Source of the DNA: Oscillospiraceae bacterium
Lineage (GTDB): Bacteria; Bacillota; Clostridia; Oscillospirales; Oscillospiraceae
Assembly (NCBI GenBank): GCA_020866945.1
Contig: JAJBVW010000119.1
Coordinates: 2,210-7,275, forward strand
Length of the DNA: 5,066 nucleotides
Direction: 5' to 3'
In this document: piece after piece, positions 1 to 5,066 of the stretch
Position numbering within the stretch: the first letter of the stretch is position 1
How the letters are laid out: each line of letters opens with the position of its first letter
The notes under the pieces: generated by a model
What the model saw: only the letters and a program-made list of their open reading frames with translations
The model's database searches: none
Told to the model about the DNA's origin: nothing
Position numbers and translations under genes: made by a program

Positions 1-462
1 GATGAACGGCTCCCGCCGGTAGGCGACGATAGTTTTGGGCCGAAGGAGGTCATTTTTCATGCGCACGTAAAGCTCCTGCATCAGGGGCTGGCCTGTGGCC
101 ATCATCCAGGAGAGGTCGTCGTCCAGCAGCCGGTCGAGCTGCTCCGGGGTCATGGGACACATGAACTTGGTTCCCAGACCGCCATTTTTGACCTTCTTTT
201 CCAGATGGAGGGAGGCAGGGTCGTCATTGTAAATGCGGATGCGGAATTTCTCCCGCTGGGAGACGCCTGCGTAATTTTGCAGCAGGGCGGTGTCGCCCAG
301 GTCGTCAAAATACAGGCTGGCGATTTGATAGGAGCCGTCCGGCCCTACGTGGGGATCGCGGTGCATTACGGCCTGACATCGCTGGGTCAGGGCGGCGTAT
401 TCCCCGCGGCCCAGGAGGTATTTCAGCTCCTGGCGGAGAACCTGGTGGTTTTGAGCGGGCAT
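1..462 (-). CDS. VTC-domain protein (polyphosphate polymerase-like), N-terminal part
   Basis: The reverse strand reads open from an ATG at 462 to the left edge, giving 154 codons with no stop, so the C-terminal part lies outside the window. Visible family signatures are RQELKYLL (residues 10-17, the RxExKY-type first strand), YQIASLYFDD (45-54), REKFRIRIY (70-78) and LEKKVKNG (87-94), followed by MTPEQLDRLL. These match the VTC domain, a tunnel-fold relative of the CYTH/triphosphate tunnel enzymes whose basic residues line the tunnel. In yeast Vtc4 this domain makes polyphosphate from ATP; the role of stand-alone bacterial homologues is much less clear. ATG 462 was chosen because the RxExKY motif normally lies within about 15 residues of the start and an AGGA lies 12 nt upstream (475-478). 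In-frame ATGs at 504 and 549 lack a ribosome binding site, and the one at 549 falls inside the predicted promoter. It is transcribed divergently from the dipeptidase gene. Family assignment is firm; enzymatic activity is inferred. Confidence 0.88.
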   Translation of the reverse strand, partial: MPAQNHQVLRQELKYLLGRGEYAALTQRCQAVMHRDPHVGPDGSYQIASLYFDDLGDTALLQNYAGVSQREKFRIRIYNDDPASLHLEKKVKNGGLGTKFMCPMTPEQLDRLLDDDLSWMMATGQPLMQELYVRMKNDLLRPKTIVAYRREPFI

Positions 463-539
463 GGCAGTTGTCCATCCTGTTTGAGATTTGCTCCGCCGGG
501 CCATAATAAGGAGCGGCTGCCGGAAGGAGTAATATCTGG

Positions 540-548
540 ATTGTACCA
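540..548 (-). promoter_or_regulatory. Candidate extended -10 promoter for the VTC-domain gene
   Basis: On the minus strand a TGG triplet (548-546) precedes TACAAT (545-540), five of six matches to TATAAT, giving an extended -10 element. No good -35 is seen 16-18 nt upstream, which extended -10 promoters can tolerate. Transcription would start near 533, leaving a leader of about 70 nt. An alternative is TTGAAA (612-607) with TACATT (590-585), spacer 16. Confidence 0.4.
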
Positions 549-675
549 TAAATATTTAAAAAAATATATAGTTTTTGTATTGAAAATGTAAATTTCTATC
601 TGTTTATTTCAACCGGGTCATACATAGTCAGATCTCAAGGAACAGTCCTCCGACCGAATTGTAAAAAATTTCCTT

Positions 676-696
676 CACAAATTAGAAATAATTGTG
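676..696. repeat. Imperfect inverted repeat upstream of the dipeptidase promoter
   Basis: CACAA at 676-680 is mirrored by TTGTG at 692-696 around an A/T-rich centre. Six of the seven outer base pairs match (only 681/691 fails), while the central seven bases are not symmetric. It ends about 10 bp upstream of the proposed -35 region, a common place for a regulator site. Random A/T-rich symmetry is an alternative, and no specific regulator is recognised. Confidence 0.3.
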
Positions 697-706
697 GAGA
701 ATGCTC

Positions 707-735
707 CTTTCATTTTTTTGAATTCCTATTATAAT
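707..735 (+). promoter_or_regulatory. Promoter of the first C69 dipeptidase gene
   Basis: A perfect TATAAT lies at 730-735 in an A/T-rich setting. The -35 hexamer at the ideal 17-nt spacing (707-712, CTTTCA) is weak, matching three of six consensus bases. A start near 742 gives a leader of about 55 nt. The weak -35 together with the inverted repeat just upstream would fit an activator-dependent or modest promoter, but that is inference. Confidence 0.55.
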
Positions 736-795
736 AAAAACTGATGAGCGAGAACATTTTTACTTGCAGTCAAAATTTTAAGGAGGATTACAAAA

Positions 796-2304
796 ATGAA
801 GCGAACCCTGAAATTCCTGCTCAGCGCGGTTTTTGCTGTTGCGCTGATGGCAGGCATGACCAGCGCTCTGGCCTGCACCGGCTACTATGTAGGCAAGGAT
901 GTCAGCGTGAACGGCACCTACATGATCGGCCACACGGCGGATTATATCACCACCGCCCAGAGCATCGTGACCGTGGTGGAGGCCAGCGATGAGCCAGGCC
1001 GTACCATCACCGTGGGCGATACGGAGGTTCCCTTGCCGGACGTGACCTATCAGTACACGGCCACCCCCTTTATGGACAGTCTGGACTGGGTTAACACCGC
1101 CACCAATGAGTATGGCGTTACCGTGACCGGCTCCATCACCACCTATGCCTGCGACGCGGTCATGGAGGCCGACCCCTACACCACTGATGGTGCGGCAGAG
1201 AGCTGGATCTGTGCCTATCTGGCTGCCACCTGCACCACCGCCCGGGAGGCCGTAGAAGGCTATGGCTACATCATGGAGACCTACGGCAGTTCTGAGACCA
1301 ACACCTTCTTTATATCTGACCAGACTGGCGTATGGTACTTGGAGAGCTATTCCGGCCATCAGTGGGTCGCCATTAAGTGCCCGGACGACTGCGTGGCCGT
1401 ATTCGGCAACGAGTGTATGCTTGGCTCTCTGGCTGGCTATGTGGAAGGGGAGACCCTGCTCCACTCTGATGACTACTATACCCTGGTAGAGGATTTGGGC
1501 CTCGCCGTCTATGACGATGAGGGCAACCTGGATTCCTTCGCTTCCTACTGCGGCGATGATGTGCTGGGCGATTATTCGAACCTCCGCACCTGGTACGGCC
1601 ATTTCCTGCTGGCTCCCTCCACCGCTGGAGAATATGAGACCAAGACCCGCTATGACCTGTTCTTCGAGCCGGACGAGCTTGTGTCCCTGGAGGATATATT
1701 CAGCCTGACCCGTTCCCGTTATGAGGGCACGGAGTATTGTCCCGATGAGACCGGCGAGAGCGTCCGTATCATCGGCATCGAGCGCCAGACCAACTGCTCC
1801 GTCATCGAGACCTATCCCGATCTGCCCGCAGCCATGTGTGTGGTTACCTGGAACACCATGGCAAATGCGGAGCACTCCGTCTATTTGCCTCTCAGCAACC
1901 TGGTAACGGATGTGGCCGAGATGTTTGACTATCTTCCCGATGATTATGTAGAACCCAGCTATCGGCTGGATATCGCCTTCACTCACTTCAAGCAGCTCTG
2001 CACTCTGGCCGAGCAAGACCGGGTCATGTATGGTGCCGGTGTCCGGGCCTATTGGGAAAGCGTGGAGGCTGAACTGGTAGCGGAGGTTCCCGCCCTGCTG
2101 GAGGAACTGGCCGCCCTGTATGAGGAGGATCCCGATGCCGCCGCCGAGGCTGCCACCGCCTACTGCATTGAGCTGCAGGAGCAGGCGCTGGAGGATGCGG
2201 ACACCATGTTCGAGGAGCTGATGTGGTACGCCATCTCCAACACGAACAGCATGGCTTTCTCTGAGCCGGAACCCTTCGTCACCTCTCTGATGACAGAGGA
2301 CTGA
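796..2304 (+). CDS. Secreted C69-family dipeptidase (Ntn hydrolase)
   Basis: A complete 502-residue protein, a normal length for peptidase family C69 (old U34), whose members cleave dipeptides and related amide bonds using an N-terminal cysteine freed by processing. AAGGAGG at 780-786 sits 9 nt before the ATG. Residues 1-26 form a signal peptide (KR, a hydrophobic stretch, then SALA), so cleavage would expose Cys27, the predicted nucleophile, followed by TGYYVGKDVSVNGTYMIG. Other family blocks are NEYGV (104-108), TAREAV (148-153), WYLES (180-184) with GHQWVA, FGNE (203-206), RIIGIERQ (324-331), YPDLPA and AEHSVYLP (358-365). The acidic helical C-terminus (about 415-485) is usual for the family. 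One oddity is that the position normally occupied by Arg in the (I)AR-x-ED block is His46 (GHTADY), while Asp49 is kept. It is exported and probably acts in the wall or medium on peptides. It has its own promoter and terminator. Exact substrate is unknown. Confidence 0.9.
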   Translation: MKRTLKFLLSAVFAVALMAGMTSALACTGYYVGKDVSVNGTYMIGHTADYITTAQSIVTVVEASDEPGRTITVGDTEVPLPDVTYQYTATPFMDSLDWVNTATNEYGVTVTGSITTYACDAVMEADPYTTDGAAESWICAYLAATCTTAREAVEGYGYIMETYGSSETNTFFISDQTGVWYLESYSGHQWVAIKCPDDCVAVFGNECMLGSLAGYVEGETLLHSDDYYTLVEDLGLAVYDDEGNLDSFASYCGDDVLGDYSNLRTWYGHFLLAPSTAGEYETKTRYDLFFEPDELVSLEDIFSLTRSRYEGTEYCPDETGESVRIIGIERQTNCSVIETYPDLPAAMCVVTWNTMANAEHSVYLPLSNLVTDVAEMFDYLPDDYVEPSYRLDIAFTHFKQLCTLAEQDRVMYGAGVRAYWESVEAELVAEVPALLEELAALYEEDPDAAAEAATAYCIELQEQALEDADTMFEELMWYAISNTNSMAFSEPEPFVTSLMTED

Positions 2305-2320
2305 TCGGCAAACGTGCCGA
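2305..2320 (+). other. Small hairpin directly after the dipeptidase stop codon
   Basis: TCGGCA and TGCCGA form a perfect 6-bp stem around the tetraloop AACG, starting one base after the stop. No T-run follows, so it is not itself an intrinsic terminator. It may protect the 3' end or pause RNA polymerase ahead of the strong terminator about 40 nt downstream. Confidence 0.35.
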
Positions 2321-2357
2321 GCTGATTAAAAACAGGCATATCGTAAGAACACTTAAG

Positions 2358-2400
2358 GCAAGATCAGACCCCGGAAACGGGCCGTCTGATCTTGCTTTTT
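2358..2400 (+). terminator. Strong intrinsic terminator after the first dipeptidase gene
   Basis: GCAAGATCAGAC (2358-2369) pairs perfectly over 12 bp with GTCTGATCTTGC (2384-2395). An inner CCCG/CGGG stem closes on a GAAA tetraloop, with two unpaired C bases at 2382-2383, and TTTTT follows at 2396-2400. It lies 53 nt past the stop codon and separates this gene from the beta-helix gene transcriptionally. Confidence 0.92.
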
Positions 2401-2468
2401 GCTGTTGTCCCGATCGCTGTGCCGTTCATGGCGCGATCTCTCCACGCTGCCGCTTTCCGGCGTTTATA

Positions 2469-2497
2469 TTGACAAAACTACTTAAAAATGGTATTTT
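2469..2497 (+). promoter_or_regulatory. Sigma-A type promoter of the beta-helix gene
   Basis: A perfect TTGACA at 2469-2474 and TATTTT at 2492-2497 (four of six to TATAAT) are separated by exactly 17 nt in an A/T-rich patch. Transcription would begin near 2504, leaving an unusually long leader of about 108 nt before the ATG at 2612. Confidence 0.65.
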
Positions 2498-2568
2498 GCA
2501 TTTATTATCTCGCGATTGCGCCGTCTGCATCATAGCAGGCTGGTCTTGAAGTGCGCATGACAAATCAT

Positions 2569-2588
2569 GATATGTACGTCCACATATC
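2569..2588 (+). repeat. Inverted repeat in the beta-helix gene leader
   Basis: GATATGT (2569-2575) and ACATATC (2582-2588) are perfect 7-bp arms around a 6-nt loop. The repeat ends 23 nt before the start codon and 9 nt before the ribosome binding site, in transcribed sequence downstream of the proposed promoter. It could be a DNA operator or an RNA hairpin affecting translation or stability. No known riboswitch class is recognised. Confidence 0.4.
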
Positions 2589-2597
2589 GGAAAAAAC

Positions 2598-2602
2598 GGG
2601 AG
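2598..2602 (+). promoter_or_regulatory. Ribosome binding site that decides the beta-helix start
   Basis: GGGAG, followed by AGAG, lies 9 nt before the ATG at 2612. The in-frame ATG 45 nt upstream (2567) has no comparable site, sits at the edge of the leader hairpin and would add 15 charged residues before the hydrophobic anchor. The start at 2612 is therefore preferred. Confidence 0.7.
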
Positions 2603-2611
2603 AGAGCTGAT

Positions 2612-4270
2612 ATGAAAAAGACTTTGACTACGGTGCTGATTTTTGCCGTTGTGCTGGCAGTGCTGCTGGGGGTGGCATACCTGGCGGAGCGCTTCACTGC
2701 GGACACAGACACGGAGGCGGAGGCCGAGCCGACGGCGGTTCCTGTCATGGCGAACGCCTTCAATGAGACCAGCGCGGTGACGATTGAGCTTTCCGGCACG
2801 GAGGCCCATATATCCGGCGTGGGGGCCATGGTCTCCGACGGGGTGGTGACAATCGTGTACCCGGGAACCTACCGCGTTACCGGCCAGTTGACGGACGGCC
2901 AGCTTCTTGTGAACTGTGAGGATTACGACGGGGCGGTATATATCATCCTGGACGGGGCGGACATCAGCTGCTCCACCGGCCCGGCGCTGTATGTGGCTCA
3001 AGCGGATGAGACCGTCATTGTTCTGGCGGAGGGGACAGAAAACATCCTGCGCGACGGGACGGACTATACCATCCAGGAGACCCAGGGCCAGCAGTCCGGC
3101 GCGGCTGTTTACAGCGCGGATGAGATTGTAATACAGGGCGAAGGCGCCCTGACGGTCATTGGCCAGGCGGCGGACGGCATTCGCAGCAAGGACGGCCTGA
3201 CCATTGAAGCGGGCAGTTTGTCCGTCACGGCGGCAGACGACGGAATTCAGGGCAGCGACCATGTGACCATTACCGGCGGCGCGGTGGCGGTCACATCCGG
3301 CGGAGACGGCATCCACACCACAGAGGGGGCCGTGACAGTTTCCGGCGGCAGCCTGACCATTGCCAGTGGGGGAGACGGCATTGACGCCGCAGCAGAGGTG
3401 TATGTTGCCGGCGGAACGCTGAATATCACCGCCGGCTCCGGGCCGGAGAATTATGCGACTATCGCCCTGGCGGACGCCAGCGCCAAGGGCTTGAAGGGAA
3501 CAGAGGTAATAATTTCCGACGGAGCGGTGACGATTTCCGCTGCGGACGACGGCCTGCATGGAGACAATGTGACCGTTACCGGCGGTACTGTGACCATTGC
3601 CACCGGGGACGACGCGCTACGGGCGGATGGAACCGTTACGCTGGCCGGGGGCGCGATTACAGTGACGGAAAGCTATGAGGCGCTGGAAGGGGCCGGGGCG
3701 GTCATCTCCGGCGGAACGATAACGCTGGCGGCGGAGACTAACGGCATGGACATCGGAACCAGCGGCCTGACACTCAGCGGCGGCAGCATTGCGCTGACGG
3801 CTGCACGGCCCGTCAGCGTGGACGGGAGCATTCTTCTGACCAGCGGCGCGGCATATCTGACTGCCACGGGAGACGAGGCGCCCATGGAGTTTGAGAGCAT
3901 CACCCTGACTGGCGCAACACTGGCGGTGTTTGCCGATGTCGATTCCGCCGCCTTCCAGGCGGGCGGCACGGTGCCTGGCTCCATGCTGTTCATTCTCCCG
4001 GCGGCTGTGGAGGCTGGGTCGGCTATGACCTTTGCCGACATCAGCGGCGCGGAGCTGTTTACCCTGACGCCGAACGCAGACTGCTCCGCCGTCCTCATTG
4101 CGAGCGGCGCGCTGGCCCAGGGCCAAAGCTACACTCTGACAGCCGGGGAGACATCCCTGACCGGGACGCTGAGCGCGGACTGTACTGTCGTCACCTATGA
4201 AGCGGCCTACACCGCAAATGGTGATATGGGTGCAAGCGGCGAAATGTTCACCGCGCGGTGGGCGTCTTGA
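2612..4270 (+). CDS. Membrane-anchored beta-helix carbohydrate-binding protein (Cthe_2159/DUF4353-type)
   Basis: A 552-residue protein starting MKK, with a hydrophobic segment at about residues 4-25. It has no clear signal-peptidase site after it, so it is probably an N-terminal membrane anchor, followed by an acidic, Pro/Ala-containing linker (about 28-45). After a beta-rich domain (about 50-170), the region from about 188 to 410 is a series of 21-23-residue rungs of the pattern DGI(x)n-V-T-I-T-G-G-x-V-T-I-x-S. It carries the family markers ASAKGLKG, ADDGLHGD, SYEALEG (354-360) and NGMD (377-380). This is the pattern of the Cthe_2159 family, whose founding Clostridium thermocellum member is a calcium-containing beta-helix that binds pectate and cellulose-type polysaccharides. 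The Asp-rich DDGI turns are likely metal sites (inference). Unlike many relatives it has no Gly/Met-rich tail. It probably acts at the cell surface as a binding or structural protein; no catalytic site is apparent. It has its own promoter and terminator, between two C69 dipeptidase genes. Confidence 0.87.
   Translation: MKKTLTTVLIFAVVLAVLLGVAYLAERFTADTDTEAEAEPTAVPVMANAFNETSAVTIELSGTEAHISGVGAMVSDGVVTIVYPGTYRVTGQLTDGQLLVNCEDYDGAVYIILDGADISCSTGPALYVAQADETVIVLAEGTENILRDGTDYTIQETQGQQSGAAVYSADEIVIQGEGALTVIGQAADGIRSKDGLTIEAGSLSVTAADDGIQGSDHVTITGGAVAVTSGGDGIHTTEGAVTVSGGSLTIASGGDGIDAAAEVYVAGGTLNITAGSGPENYATIALADASAKGLKGTEVIISDGAVTISAADDGLHGDNVTVTGGTVTIATGDDALRADGTVTLAGGAITVTESYEALEGAGAVISGGTITLAAETNGMDIGTSGLTLSGGSIALTAARPVSVDGSILLTSGAAYLTATGDEAPMEFESITLTGATLAVFADVDSAAFQAGGTVPGSMLFILPAAVEAGSAMTFADISGAELFTLTPNADCSAVLIASGALAQGQSYTLTAGETSLTGTLSADCTVVTYEAAYTANGDMGASGEMFTARWAS
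3173..3800 (+). repeat. Coding repeat: tandem beta-helix rungs
   Basis: Within the beta-helix protein, Asp-Gly-Ile/Leu/Met or Asp-Ala-Leu turns recur about every 21-23 residues: DGIR, DGIQ, DGIH, DGID, DGLH, DALR, EALE, NGMD. Each is followed by a strand with an S/T/A-GG-x turn. The spacing is broken once, by a loop of about 35 residues containing SGPENYATIALADASAKG. The units are similar in protein but not near-identical in DNA, so they are an old structural repeat rather than a recent tandem duplication. Confidence 0.75.
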
Positions 4271-4308
4271 AGGACTTTGACTGCATACAAATCGAAAAGA
4301 TATACTTG

Positions 4309-4344
4309 AAAGGGCGGCGGCGCGGATGCGCTGGCCGCCCTTTT
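4309..4344 (+). terminator. Intrinsic terminator after the beta-helix gene
   Basis: AAAGGGCGGC (4309-4318) pairs over 10 bp with GCCGCCCTTT (4334-4343). An inner GCGC/GCGC stem (4320-4323 with 4328-4331) closes on the loop GGAT, and T residues 4341-4344 follow. It lies 38 nt past the stop codon. The A-run on the left arm means it could work in both directions. Confidence 0.88.
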
Positions 4345-4353
4345 CCATGGAAA
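4342..4353. repeat. 12-bp perfect palindrome
   Basis: TTTCCATGGAAA is fully self-complementary and overlaps the T-run of the terminator. It lies about 70 bp upstream of the next promoter's -10 box. It could be an operator but may be chance. Confidence 0.25.
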
Positions 4354-4404
4354 TAGGGAAAAAACGTGCCCATTGGCGGGGAAAATTTGTTGTTTTTTCC
4401 GACT

Positions 4405-4431
4405 TTGAAACAGAATGTCATATGATATAAT
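4405..4431 (+). promoter_or_regulatory. Promoter of the second C69 dipeptidase gene (extended -10)
   Basis: A perfect TATAAT (4426-4431) is preceded by TGA (4423-4425), an extended -10 element. TTGAAA at 4405-4410 matches five of six -35 bases, but the 15-nt spacing is short. Transcription would start near 4438, leaving a leader of about 51 nt, similar to that of the first dipeptidase gene. Confidence 0.65.
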
Positions 4432-4470
4432 AATAAAGTATATTAGCACCACTTAATTTTAAAAGCATGA

Positions 4471-4477
4471 AAGGAAG
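4471..4477 (+). promoter_or_regulatory. Ribosome binding site of the second dipeptidase gene
   Basis: AAGGAAG lies 11 nt before ATG 4489 and 23 nt before the next in-frame ATG (4501), favouring 4489. It is weaker than the AAGGAGG of the first dipeptidase. Confidence 0.6.
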
Positions 4478-4488
4478 CAAGAACAGTC

Positions 4489-5066
4489 ATGACAGCACTC
4501 ATGAAAAAGGCCCTGGCAGTCATGCTGGCGGCGGCGATGGCCGTGTCTGTCACCATGGTCAGCGCCTCGGCCTGCGCGTCTATCTTTGTCGGCTCCGACC
4601 TGACGGAGGACGGATCTACCCTGATTGCCCGCAGCGAGGATATGTCCAACAGCGTGGATAAGCTGTTTTATGTCAGCGAGGCGGGCGCTCATGCCGAGGG
4701 CGACGTCTATTACGGCTGCTACGGGTTCGTGTACACCTTCACCAAGGACAGCTACTCCTATACCGCTTTCCGGGACGATAACGGCGACGGTGTGGACGGC
4801 GTATGCCCGGACTGCGGCAGCACGGAGGAGGGTCACGTCCCCTATGAGGAGGCCGGTACCAACGAGATGGGCCTGTCCATCACCGCGACGGAGACCCTGT
4901 TTTCCAATTCCGCCATTGCGGAGGTTGACCCCCTGGTGGACGACGGCATTGCCGAATCGGAAATGACCACCATTCTGCTCAGCGAGTGTGCCACCGCCCG
5001 GGAGGCCGTGGAGCTGCTTTTGAGCATCTATGACACTGCCGGTACCAGCGAGGCCAACGGCCTGTT
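4489..5066 (+). CDS. Second secreted C69-family dipeptidase, N-terminal part
   Basis: Open from ATG 4489 to the right edge: 192 full codons, about 40% of a typical C69 peptidase. Residues 1-28 are a signal peptide ending SASA, and Cys29 is the predicted nucleophile exposed by cleavage (CASIFVGSDLTEDGST). It is followed by the canonical IARSED block with Arg48 and Asp51, then GTNEMGLSITATE (123-135), DPLVDDGI, and TAREAVE (169-175). The family predicts an exported dipeptidase with an N-terminal cysteine nucleophile. Residues 96-110 (DDNGDGVDGVCPDCG) look like a calcium-binding loop joined to a CPxC pair, absent from the first dipeptidase. The two proteins share the family motifs but are clearly divergent, so they are old paralogues or separate acquisitions rather than a recent duplication. 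The C-terminus lies outside the window, so completeness cannot be judged. Confidence 0.88.
   Translation, partial: MTALMKKALAVMLAAAMAVSVTMVSASACASIFVGSDLTEDGSTLIARSEDMSNSVDKLFYVSEAGAHAEGDVYYGCYGFVYTFTKDSYSYTAFRDDNGDGVDGVCPDCGSTEEGHVPYEEAGTNEMGLSITATETLFSNSAIAEVDPLVDDGIAESEMTTILLSECATAREAVELLLSIYDTAGTSEANGL

Larger units (their letters stand above)
463..795. other. AT-rich divergent intergenic region
   Basis: This 333-base stretch separates the divergent VTC and dipeptidase genes and holds no convincing gene. It is far richer in A and T than the flanking coding sequence, particularly 550-600 and 660-745. It contains a promoter in each direction, an imperfect inverted repeat at 676-696 and a small GGAG/CTCC hairpin at 696-707. 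I see no RNA gene or recognisable riboswitch. Confidence 0.6.
2401..2611. other. Intergenic region between terminator and beta-helix gene
   Basis: The left part (2401-2465) is GC-rich, with a bulged inverted repeat GATCGC (2412-2417)/GCGATC (2433-2438) and a small GCCG/CGGC hairpin (2449-2461), but no T-run and no credible gene. The right part holds the promoter (2469-2497) and a leader of about 108 nt with a hairpin near its end. A decayed coding remnant in the left part cannot be excluded. Confidence 0.5.

Noticed and set aside
205..591. Plus-strand open frame of 128 codons at the left end
   Set aside because: It is antisense to the VTC-domain frame, whose minus-strand translation carries clear family motifs. 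It has no ribosome binding site and its end runs into the AT-rich intergenic region.
744..992. Plus-strand 82-codon frame overlapping the dipeptidase start
   Set aside because: No ribosome binding site precedes it, and most of it is an out-of-frame reading of the dipeptidase gene giving an Arg/His/Cys-rich product.
778..2016. Minus-strand open frame of 412 codons opposite the first dipeptidase
   Set aside because: The plus-strand frame has a signal peptide, ribosome binding site and C69 motifs. The antisense product is a low-complexity Gly/Ile/Val/His-rich shadow of GC-rich codons with no recognisable domain.
2412..2438. Bulged inverted repeat GATCGC/GCGATC as a second terminator
   Set aside because: The stem has a 3-nt bulge and no T-run on either side, so it does not meet the pattern of an intrinsic terminator.
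2426..3559. Minus-strand open frame of 377 codons opposite the beta-helix gene
   Set aside because: It crosses the beta-helix promoter and leader, its product is Arg/His/Gly-rich without a family signature, and the repetitive coding sequence on the plus strand explains its openness.
3617..4348. Minus-strand open frame of 243 codons
   Set aside because: It reads through the terminator hairpin at 4309-4344 and lies antisense to the conserved beta-helix rungs, so it is a shadow frame.
4377..4401. GGAAAA/TTTTCC stem upstream of the second dipeptidase promoter
   Set aside because: The stem is only 6 bp, mostly A-T pairs, with a 9-nt loop. It is likely a by-product of A and T runs.
4467..4661. 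Short frame beginning MKGSKNSHDS before the second dipeptidase
   Set aside because: Its first codons contain the ribosome binding site of the dipeptidase gene, and the remainder is out-of-frame reading of it. There is no upstream Shine-Dalgarno sequence of its own.

Overview
The window looks like chromosomal DNA of a gut-type Clostridia (Firmicutes/Bacillota), most likely an Oscillospiraceae-like organism. This placement is an inference. It rests on GC-rich coding sequence (about 60% by eye), very AT-rich intergenic promoters with sigma-A type TATAAT boxes, AGGAGG-type ribosome binding sites, strong hairpin-plus-T terminators and the protein families present. No RNA gene, insertion sequence, CRISPR array or phage gene is visible.

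Layout: (1) Positions 1-462, minus strand: the N-terminal 154 codons of a VTC-domain (polyphosphate polymerase-like) protein that runs off the left edge. (2) Positions 463-795: an AT-rich divergent intergenic region with one promoter facing each way and an imperfect inverted repeat. (3) Positions 796-2304, plus: a complete secreted C69-family dipeptidase (Ntn-hydrolase fold, predicted nucleophile Cys27), followed by a strong terminator. (4) Positions 2612-4270, plus: a membrane-anchored beta-helix protein of the Cthe_2159 (DUF4353-type) carbohydrate-binding family, with a TTGACA promoter upstream and a strong terminator downstream. (5) Positions 4489-5066, plus: the N-terminal 192 codons of a second, clearly divergent C69 dipeptidase, running off the right edge.

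The three plus-strand genes each appear to have their own promoter, and the first two have their own terminators, so the region reads as a cluster of single-gene units rather than an operon. All three plus-strand products are predicted to act outside the membrane: two peptidases and one anchored, probably calcium- and polysaccharide-binding beta-helix. VTC-domain and Cthe_2159-type proteins are, to my knowledge, often neighbours in Clostridia (with CotH-like kinases and DUF4956 membrane proteins), so the locus may be a variant of that cell-surface module with two C69 peptidases inserted. No entirely new system can be shown from this window. The points most worth a second look are an Arg-to-His change at a predicted active-site position of the first dipeptidase, a calcium-loop plus CPxC segment in the second, and the gene combination itself.
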